NCBI GenBank assembly: GCA_021790415.1
Contig: JAJYDZ010000018.1
Coordinates: 1-11,964 of the forward strand
Direction: 5' to 3'
Length of the DNA: 11,964 bases
Source: Thermoplasmata archaeon
GTDB taxonomy: Archaea; Thermoplasmatota; Thermoplasmata; Thermoplasmatales; Thermoplasmataceae
In this document: piece by piece, positions 6,630 to 11,964 of the stretch
How the letters are laid out: each line of letters starts with the position of its first letter
How positions within the stretch are numbered: position 1 is the stretch's first letter
Position numbers and translations under genes: made by a program
Notes under the pieces: generated by a model
The model's input: only the letters and a program-made list of their open reading frames with translations
The model's database searches: none
What the model was told of the DNA's origin: nothing

Positions 6630-6938
6630 ATGACTGACCTTAGTCCGACGATAATACTAGCCCTTACCTTCGTAGTTGGGCTCCTTTTAGGTCTTGCCAT
6701 AAAGAAGGGGGTTGTAGCCCTTATTCTGGGACTAGTTGCAATATTTCTGGCATCATATATTGGATTTTCTCTGGCTCCAAATTATTCAGTTCAGGATATT
6801 CTCAATAAAATAGGAAGCCATACAAGTATTGTTGTAGATGAAGTTCAGAAGCTCATAAGCATAGGCTATGACGCATCGTTGACTATTACCATTGTTCTAT
6901 TCGCCCTAGGCTTATTAATAGGCCTATGGAAAGGATGA
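6630..6938 (+). CDS. Small membrane protein of unknown function (102 aa)
   Basis: The product has three strongly hydrophobic segments, at about residues 6-24, 27-48 and 82-100. They are separated by a short KK turn (25-26) and a more polar, probably amphipathic loop (49-81). No catalytic motif or cleavable signal is evident, and I do not recognise the family. Glycine-rich helices such as VGLLLGLA and ALGLLIGLW could pack together in an oligomer; this is inference. A TTG at 6621 is in frame three codons earlier, but a strong TATA box 27 bases before the ATG at 6630 favours a leaderless start there. The gene stands alone, divergent from the polymerase operon and convergent with aroA, so context gives no function. 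Confidence 0.8.
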   Translation: MTDLSPTIILALTFVVGLLLGLAIKKGVVALILGLVAIFLASYIGFSLAPNYSVQDILNKIGSHTSIVVDEVQKLISIGYDASLTITIVLFALGLLIGLWKG

Positions 6939-6946
6939 TTCTGCAC

Positions 6947-6968
6947 ATCAAATGGCATCCATGATTTT
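6947..6968 (+). terminator. Weak possible terminator after the membrane protein gene
   Basis: ATCA-AA-TGG, loop CAT, then CCA-TGAT can form a short bulged stem, followed by a run of Ts ending at 6968. It lies between two convergent stop codons (6938 and 6990), where a terminator is expected, but the stem is small and archaeal terminators are mainly T-tracts. Confidence 0.22.
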
Positions 6969-6989
6969 AAAGCATAAAGGTTTGCCTCC

Positions 6990-8255
6990 CTATGATGATT
7001 CCGTGGAAACGCCAAGGCTGTGAAGATCTTTGAAGAAGTCAGCATAGCTTTTATTAACGTTTTCTGTGTTGCAGAGACTGGTATCTGATCCGGAAATAAC
7101 TATTGCTACGGCTGCAGCCATTATCATCCTGTGATCTCTGAAATCTACTAATAATGGATGTTTAATTTCTTTCCCCTTTTTTATGATCAAAGTTGTGCCA
7201 TCTTTTATTACGGATGCACCGAACTCCTCTGCCAGTTTTATAATGGATGAGGCCCGATCACTTTCTTTGAATGACAACCTGCCAATATTCCTAATTATTA
7301 TTCCATTCTCTGAGAATATGCCTATGACTGACATTATGGGGGCAAGATCAGGGTTTTGATCTGCATCCAGTTCAATGGAATCGAGACGTGATTGCCGACA
7401 TTCAATTTCCAGACCTGCATTATCTGTGTAGAATGTTTTCACATATGGTTTCAGGATGTTGAGTATGGCCGAATCAGGTTGGAGTGAATTTGCAGAGAGC
7501 CCTGATAACCGAATTCCTTCCTTTGAAGAGAGCAGCCCAAGTATTATAAAATATGCTGCTGAGGAGTAATCTGCTTCAACCATCACTTCAATTTGCCCCT
7601 TATGGGGTGAACCGGAAACTGAAATGATTTGCTTCTCTCTCTTAACTGTAAAACCAAAATCTGTTAAACACTTTTCAGTGATGTCAATATAGCCAGTGGA
7701 TGTCTTTTTTCCTTCGATGATTATTTTTCCTTTGAAAAATCCTCCGGCGGAAAGTAACATTAGGGAGCTTACGAATTGAGAACTCAATTCTCCATTGATC
7801 TTTACGTCTTTGGATTGAATGCCAGATGAGTCTATCTCTATCTCATCCTTAGAGATCCTGTTTATTTTTACACCTGCTGCAGAGAGAGCAGCTTCTAGTG
7901 GTCCGTTTGGCCTTACCGAAAGTGATTCTGCAAGCTTATATCGAGTTCTACACCTCATTCCAGATATGAAACCCATTGATAAGCGGTAAGAAGTGGCTGA
8001 TTCTCCAACATAGATTTTTTCGGGGCATTTGAATTTTCCAGTTATCAATACTTCATGATCTTTATAATCAACCGTAAAGTTTGAATCTCTTCCTATACCC
8101 ATTGCCACCATTTCGTCTTCGGAACCTGAAACGTGAATGATCTTTGTTTTACCCTCTCTGGCCATTGCCAGAAGAATGTACCGTTGTGTGAAACTCTTGC
8201 TTGATGGCGGCCTTATAGTTCCAGTTAAACGGTGTGCTTTCAATTTAACTTTCAT
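6990..8255 (-). CDS. aroA: 3-phosphoshikimate 1-carboxyvinyltransferase (EPSP synthase)
   Basis: The 421-residue enzyme joins shikimate-3-phosphate and phosphoenolpyruvate to form EPSP, the sixth shikimate-pathway step. Conserved features are all present: PPSSKSFTQR (K20, R25), GESATSYR (84-91), RPNGPLEAAL (115-124), the SSQ shikimate-phosphate site (158-160), ADYSSAAY (228-235), NPDLAPIM with catalytic D303, FKESDR (K330, E331) and DHRMIMAAA (D374-R376). In the PEP-site loop Ala87 stands where Escherichia coli has Gly96; that change is known to lower glyphosate binding. The length is typical. The ATG at 8255 has a GGAGGA ribosome site five bases upstream and lies inside the 3' end of aroK (11-base overlap). 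It is the last gene of the aro operon and ends 51 bases from the convergent membrane protein gene. Confidence 0.97.
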   Translation of the reverse strand: MKVKLKAHRLTGTIRPPSSKSFTQRYILLAMAREGKTKIIHVSGSEDEMVAMGIGRDSNFTVDYKDHEVLITGKFKCPEKIYVGESATSYRLSMGFISGMRCRTRYKLAESLSVRPNGPLEAALSAAGVKINRISKDEIEIDSSGIQSKDVKINGELSSQFVSSLMLLSAGGFFKGKIIIEGKKTSTGYIDITEKCLTDFGFTVKREKQIISVSGSPHKGQIEVMVEADYSSAAYFIILGLLSSKEGIRLSGLSANSLQPDSAILNILKPYVKTFYTDNAGLEIECRQSRLDSIELDADQNPDLAPIMSVIGIFSENGIIIRNIGRLSFKESDRASSIIKLAEEFGASVIKDGTTLIIKKGKEIKHPLLVDFRDHRMIMAAAVAIVISGSDTSLCNTENVNKSYADFFKDLHSLGVSTESS

Positions 8256-9078
8256 ATATTTCCTCCGTTTTTGCTGGTTTATTTGTTAAGTGACTTCTTA
8301 TTGGAGAAAGATTAAGCTGTTTTAATTTCTCATAGGCCTTCGATGCCTCATCTTCTTTGTTAAATACAGCAAATATTGCTGGACCTTTCCCACTCTGCCC
8401 AAATATCAGAGGGTGGGTATCTTCAACGGAACCCAGAAGATGAGGATCTCTTCCTAAAATATCCATGAATATGTCACCATTGGCTTTCATGGCATCTAGG
8501 AATTTTCCATTGATTACCATTTCCTCAACGCCGTTAAATGCCTTCAGGTACTTGGAAAAGTCAATCTTACCCATGTCAAAAGAACTTCTTTCATGATTCC
8601 CCGGGATTATTATGACGTCTCTTTCCTCTATTATAGATCGCTTAAAGAGAATTTTTTGATTGTTATCGGTATAGCATAAACCGCCGAAAATACATGAACA
8701 AATATCGTCAAAGGCACCGGTATATGAAATTTTCAGGAGTTTTGAAATATGAGCTGATTCCTCTGCAATATTCAGTTCTGATTCAAATATTCCAAACATT
8801 TTATTTAGTGAAAGAAGAACTCCAGAAACCATTGCACTGCTACTCTTCAGACCCATTCCCTGTGGTATGAACGAATCTATTTCAATCTGTGGAGGATTGG
8901 CAATATGATATCTTTCCTGAATTATGGAGATGAATTCTTTGAATTTACTGTGAGATTCTCCTGTTTCCCTCATTGTAATTTTCATGGGCAGATCGATTGC
9001 AACAGAAGCACCATGACCGTTGGCGAATGCGCTTAACACGGATAAACCTCCATTGATTGTAGTTCTGACTGTTTTCAT
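8245..9078 (-). CDS. aroK: Shikimate kinase, archaeal GHMP-kinase type
   Basis: The 277-residue protein phosphorylates shikimate at the 3-hydroxyl using ATP. It belongs to the GHMP superfamily, not to the P-loop bacterial AroK/AroL family. The phosphate-binding loop is PQGMGLKSSSA (72-82). The N-terminal substrate-side strand (NGHGASVAIDLPM, 20-32) and the GAFDD segment (121-125) match archaeal shikimate kinases. A C-terminal glycine-containing SGKGPAIFAVF resembles GHMP motif 3. The gene begins in a TAATG overlap with the aroE stop and overlaps aroA by 11 bases at its end, so the operon is translationally coupled. Placement between aroE and aroA agrees with the reaction order. Homoserine kinase and mevalonate kinase share the fold, but the context makes shikimate kinase much more likely. 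Confidence 0.94.
   Translation of the reverse strand: MKTVRTTINGGLSVLSAFANGHGASVAIDLPMKITMRETGESHSKFKEFISIIQERYHIANPPQIEIDSFIPQGMGLKSSSAMVSGVLLSLNKMFGIFESELNIAEESAHISKLLKISYTGAFDDICSCIFGGLCYTDNNQKILFKRSIIEERDVIIIPGNHERSSFDMGKIDFSKYLKAFNGVEEMVINGKFLDAMKANGDIFMDILGRDPHLLGSVEDTHPLIFGQSGKGPAIFAVFNKEDEASKAYEKLKQLNLSPIRSHLTNKPAKTEEIYES
8261..8266 (-). promoter_or_regulatory. Shine-Dalgarno site of aroA
   Basis: GGAGGA on the minus strand ends five bases before the aroA ATG at 8255. It lies inside the aroK coding sequence and supports the overlapping start. Confidence 0.6.
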
Positions 9079-9896
9079 TATTGTCCGCTTCCCTCAAGAT
9101 TTTTTCTCACTGCGTTGAATATTTCCATGTCAGGATAACTTCCATGGAATAGATTGAATGATTCATATGCCTGCTGGAAGAACATCTCCCTTCCGTTGAT
9201 GCATAATGCCTTTGCCTCTGCAGCAGTCTGTAAAAACGGGGTATCTGTCTTCGTGTAAATCAGGTCAATGGCCACGGCATCCTTTGAAAAGTTCATTTTC
9301 TTCACCGGTGATGCATCATCCTCATTTATTCCAAGGGGCGTACAATTTATAATGATGTCATATTGATTTTCTGTTGAATAGCCAAGAATTTCAGTCCCTT
9401 CAAAATATTCAAATCCCTGAAATTTTGATTTTGCCTTAAGCGGATCTCTGGATAGAACTGTTATTGAATCTGGATCGAAGTCTGAAACCAATGAATATAG
9501 GATTGTTCGGAATACTCCGCCTGTGCCTGCAATGCATACCTTCTTACCGTGAAAATCAACTGAATTCGCTTCCACCGTTTTTTTAAATCCTGCATAATCT
9601 GTGTTATGAGCCAGAAGTGTGCCGGCTTCATTGCTGATTACATTGGCGCTACCCAATCTCCATACTATTGGATCTCTCTGCTGTATATATCTTAAGATAA
9701 TTTCCTTATAAGGCGATGTTACGTTAAAACCGGTCATGGATGAACTTGCAAATTCAATAAAACGATCCATTGATCTCACGTCAAGATCAATTGCAGCGTA
9801 GAAACACTTCATTTTGCTTTGAGCATATATGCTGTTGAAGAGTCTTTGACTCCATGATTGCCTTACTGGTGAACCTATGAGACCTGTGATTTTCAT
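9078..9896 (-). CDS. aroE: Shikimate dehydrogenase
   Basis: The 272-residue NADP-dependent enzyme reduces 3-dehydroshikimate to shikimate. Visible landmarks are the N-terminal substrate loop with S14 and S16 (GSPVRQSWSQ), catalytic K64 in NVTSPYK, D100 in HNTDYAGF, the nucleotide loop GTGGVFRT (124-131), the LSR strand end (R150, typical for NADP phosphate binding), NCTPLG (184-189) and the C-terminal NGREMFFQQA (234-243). The substrate loop usually reads SxSPxxHN; here it is SWSQRLFN, so the Pro and His are changed while the two Ser are kept. The gene follows aroB after 14 bases, and its TAA overlaps the aroK ATG. Confidence 0.96.
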   Translation of the reverse strand: MKITGLIGSPVRQSWSQRLFNSIYAQSKMKCFYAAIDLDVRSMDRFIEFASSSMTGFNVTSPYKEIILRYIQQRDPIVWRLGSANVISNEAGTLLAHNTDYAGFKKTVEANSVDFHGKKVCIAGTGGVFRTILYSLVSDFDPDSITVLSRDPLKAKSKFQGFEYFEGTEILGYSTENQYDIIINCTPLGINEDDASPVKKMNFSKDAVAIDLIYTKTDTPFLQTAAEAKALCINGREMFFQQAYESFNLFHGSYPDMEIFNAVRKNLEGSGQ

Positions 9897-9910
9897 TTAT
9901 CTCTCGCCCT

Positions 9911-10999
9911 TCACTGTTTTCCAGAAAATTCATGAAGCGATTCTGATATGATTTCCATGGGGACAGCATTCAAGGACATTTCGCCTAATTTAACCGGTAG
10001 TGGAATATAGATATTACCGTCGCGGGTCTTCTTGTCGTTTCTGATGATGTGTAACATATTTTCTATGCTGTATTGAGCTGTGTTTACAGGTTTAATTGAA
10101 AATTTGTTCATGAATTCTGTGATAATGGAATAAAAATCGTCTTCTGCTATACCCATTTTTCTTGATATCATTGATTCCACCAGCATGCCCGTAACAATGG
10201 CCCTTCCATGACTTACTGCAGATTTTGAAATACTTTCCAGAGCATGCCCCACGGTATGACCGAAGTTAAGTTTCGCCCTTATTCCATTCTGATCATAGAA
10301 ATCCCTTGACACAATATCGTGTTTGATCCTGACACTCTTGGATATTAATCTGGTTAGAGATTGTTCATTCTTTATTTCATGCAAATCGTTAAACTGTGAA
10401 AGCACTGAGAATAAATCTGTCTTTTCAATTATGGCATATTTTATAATCTCGCCAAGACCATCCCTCAAGTAGGAATCTTCAGAAGCTGTGAGAAAATATG
10501 TATCAGCCAATACAACCGATGGTTCGTAAAATGTTCCGATAACATTCTTTACCCCGCCATAGTTGATTCCGTTCTTTCCGCCTATGGAACTGTCGACCTG
10601 AGAGAGGAGTGTGGTCGGTATTGCCATTAGCTTCATTCCCCTCTTGTATGTGGCTGCCACAAACCCTGTCATATCTCCAACCGTTCCACCGCCAACATAA
10701 CCTATGAGGGAATTTTTCTCGATCTGGTTTTCCAGCATCACGCTCATAATTTTCTGATAACTCTTGATATTCTTAAGATTCTCCCCATCAGAAACTGTGA
10801 ATTTAATGCTGCCTTCACCTATGTTTCCAAAATCTGGCAGATACTCGTGAAATTTTTTGTCCACATTGCTGCTCACAATAAATATGGCCTTCTGATTATC
10901 CTTGGAATAATCCCAAATATGTTGGAGAATTTTTTCACCGATGATATAAGTTGTTTCAAATTCCCCTCTCTTTAATATGAATCTCTCTGCCTCGGTCAT
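9911..10999 (-). CDS. aroB: 3-dehydroquinate synthase
   Basis: The 362-residue NAD- and metal-dependent enzyme converts DAHP to 3-dehydroquinate. Diagnostic segments are GGGTVGDMTGFVAATYKRG (103-121), IPTTLLSQVDSSIGGKNGIN (127-146), GLGEIIKYAI with metal ligand E184, NFGHTVGHALE with H248, and SHGRAIVTGM with H264. This is the classical bacterial/eukaryotic-type AroB, not the AroB' enzyme that many euryarchaea use in the DAHP-independent route. The organism therefore probably makes DAHP elsewhere. The start at 10999 is the only likely one, because an in-frame TAA lies two codons upstream. It is the promoter-proximal gene of aroB-aroE-aroK-aroA and diverges from argS. Confidence 0.97.
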   Translation of the reverse strand: MTEAERFILKRGEFETTYIIGEKILQHIWDYSKDNQKAIFIVSSNVDKKFHEYLPDFGNIGEGSIKFTVSDGENLKNIKSYQKIMSVMLENQIEKNSLIGYVGGGTVGDMTGFVAATYKRGMKLMAIPTTLLSQVDSSIGGKNGINYGGVKNVIGTFYEPSVVLADTYFLTASEDSYLRDGLGEIIKYAIIEKTDLFSVLSQFNDLHEIKNEQSLTRLISKSVRIKHDIVSRDFYDQNGIRAKLNFGHTVGHALESISKSAVSHGRAIVTGMLVESMISRKMGIAEDDFYSIITEFMNKFSIKPVNTAQYSIENMLHIIRNDKKTRDGNIYIPLPVKLGEMSLNAVPMEIISESLHEFSGKQ

Positions 11000-11019
11000 T
11001 TTCTTAACAACAAATGCTC

Positions 11020-11036
11020 AGTCCATAATATATTTA
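11020..11036 (-). promoter_or_regulatory. TATA-box promoter of the aro operon
   Basis: On the minus strand TAAATATATTATGGACT ends 21 bases before the aroB ATG. The A/T core is centred about 28-31 bases upstream, so the mRNA leader would be zero to a few bases. It shares TATTATGGACT with the polymerase operon promoter. Confidence 0.6.
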
Positions 11037-11052
11037 GTCATTTGAAAAGCCT

Positions 11053-11060
11053 CAATATAA
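11053..11060 (+). promoter_or_regulatory. TATA-box promoter of argS
   Basis: CAATATAA is centred about 28 bases before the ATG at 11085, the spacing expected for a leaderless argS transcript. It and the opposite-facing aroB box are only about 16 bases apart, so the two initiation complexes could interfere. Confidence 0.5.
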
Positions 11061-11084
11061 GGGAGATTAACAAGGCGGTACAAC

Positions 11085-11964
11085 ATGTATTCGCAGACCA
11101 CTACTAAAAATGTTTTTAGACATAGCAATGATTATGACCATATGCTGATGTATCAAAACATCCATGAAAAATTAACTTCGACAATTAGAAAAGTTATACC
11201 TGAATTTAAAGAGGAAGATCTGAGCTTTGATAAGACCGGTCACTGCGATTTGACGGTACGCACATTCAGGTATAAAGGGGATAACATGGAGCAGTTGAAA
11301 TCAGCACTTCTTGAAGAAAGCTTTGTTAAGAGCGCAGTGATCGAAGGAAAATACCTCAACCTCTCAATAGACTCAAACTTTCTCTTATCAATTATGCATT
11401 CCTCAATTTCCACTACAGGTCAATATCCTGACGTGTTTCAGGATCCGGAGAGGGTAAGTGTGGAGCATACAAGCATAAATCCAACCGGTCCCATACATGT
11501 TGGACGGGTCAGGAATTCCATAATTGGAGATTCTATTTCGAGACTTCTCAAAAGATTTGGATACCGTGTGACAACCCAGTATTTTGTCAACGATTCCGGT
11601 AAACAGATGATGTCTTTATACCTGGCTTATGAGAAATACAATGCCAATAAACAACCGACTCCTGAATTGCTTCTGGACGGATATAGAAGAATTTACAGGG
11701 AAATGGAAAGCTCAGGTTCCGAAGCAGAAGTAGAAGAAATGATAAAAAAATATGAAGAGGGCGATCCTGTATTAATCAATAAGGTACGCAAAATAGCCGG
11801 GGTTATGCTTGATGATATAAAGAACGATCTAAAGGCAGTAGGTATCAAGATCGATGATTTCACTTGGGAATCAGATTTTATAGTCTCTGGGGAAGTTAAA
11901 ACACTCATATCTTCTCTTTCAGATTCAATTAAGTCAGAAGGTGAAGCAAAGTATTTAGAATTGA
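11085..11964 (+). CDS. argS: Arginyl-tRNA synthetase, 5' part (3' end outside window)
   Basis: The frame is open from the ATG at 11085 to the window edge, giving 293 residues. The HIGH-type signature of class I synthetases reads NPTGPIHVGR (132-141), followed by NSIIGDSISRLLKRFGY and YFVNDSGKQM, as in archaeal ArgS. Residues 1 to about 115 form the N-terminal additional domain that contacts the D-loop of tRNA-Arg. The KMSK-like region and anticodon-binding domain would lie beyond the edge. The enzyme charges tRNA-Arg with arginine using ATP. ATGs also occur at 11142 and 11148, but the TATA box spacing and the in-frame TAA at 11058 support 11085. It diverges from the aro operon with no evident functional link. 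Confidence 0.95.
   Translation, partial: MYSQTTTKNVFRHSNDYDHMLMYQNIHEKLTSTIRKVIPEFKEEDLSFDKTGHCDLTVRTFRYKGDNMEQLKSALLEESFVKSAVIEGKYLNLSIDSNFLLSIMHSSISTTGQYPDVFQDPERVSVEHTSINPTGPIHVGRVRNSIIGDSISRLLKRFGYRVTTQYFVNDSGKQMMSLYLAYEKYNANKQPTPELLLDGYRRIYREMESSGSEAEVEEMIKKYEEGDPVLINKVRKIAGVMLDDIKNDLKAVGIKIDDFTWESDFIVSGEVKTLISSLSDSIKSEGEAKYLEL

Noticed and set aside
6497..6700. 67-codon minus-strand frame across the membrane protein promoter
   Set aside because: It overlaps the start of the membrane protein gene and its TATA box, and has no ribosome site or promoter of its own.
6918..6927. Perfect palindrome ATAGGCCTAT
   Set aside because: It lies in the coding sequence of the membrane protein and is short enough to occur by chance; no second copy was seen.
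6994..7014. Origin-recognition-box-like string (TTCCGTGGAAAC) in the aroA 3' end
   Set aside because: It is a single copy, has one base missing compared with the mini-ORB pattern as I recall it, and encodes aroA C-terminal residues; no repeats or AT-rich region flank it.
9787..9969. 60-codon minus-strand frame between aroB and aroE
   Set aside because: It overlaps both conserved genes in another frame; the 14-base gap between them leaves no room for a separate gene.

Overview
The window looks like ordinary chromosomal DNA from an acidophilic or thermophilic euryarchaeon, most likely Thermoplasmatales or a close relative. The evidence is an Orc1/Cdc6 initiator, a GHMP-type (archaeal) shikimate kinase, an archaeal-style arginyl-tRNA synthetase, a divergent archaeal family-B DNA polymerase, and promoters made of a TATA-like box about 22-31 bases before the start codon, which points to leaderless or nearly leaderless mRNAs. 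Genes inside operons instead carry Shine-Dalgarno sequences (GGAGG-type) or overlap their neighbour. No rRNA, tRNA, CRISPR array, insertion sequence or integrase is visible. The genus is inferred and was not tested by any search.

Layout. Bases 2-754 (+) hold the 3' part of a medium-chain zinc alcohol dehydrogenase. Bases 811-3602 (+) hold a two-gene unit: a large B12-binding-like radical SAM protein joined by an ATGA overlap to an Orc1/Cdc6-family ATPase. Facing it, at 6278-3609 (-), is a compact operon of three genes: a RecA-fold-like protein without nucleotide-binding motifs, a 74-residue helical protein, and a family-B DNA polymerase paralogue with a decayed exonuclease domain and altered motifs B and C. 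A possible 13-codon leader ORF precedes this operon. After a non-coding stretch of about 310 bases comes a leaderless gene for a small membrane protein (6630-6938, +).

Bases 10999-6990 (-) carry a tight shikimate-pathway operon, aroB-aroE-aroK-aroA. It covers 3-dehydroquinate synthase, shikimate dehydrogenase, archaeal shikimate kinase and EPSP synthase. DAHP synthase, 3-dehydroquinate dehydratase and chorismate synthase are not in the window. The 5' part of argS diverges from aroB across an 85-base two-promoter region and runs off the right edge.

The most interesting part is the polymerase operon. An exonuclease-dead, motif-altered PolB encoded with a RecA-like protein that has lost its ATP site resembles, in composition, the bacterial ImuA-ImuB-DnaE2 mutasome and the PolB2 (Dpo2) lesion-bypass loci discussed for archaea. 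It is a candidate DNA-damage-tolerance module. Also worth a second look are the translational coupling of a radical SAM enzyme to a replication initiator, an 11-base promoter word shared by the polymerase operon and aroB at the same distance from an ATG, and active-site changes in the alcohol dehydrogenase, Cdc6 and EPSP synthase.
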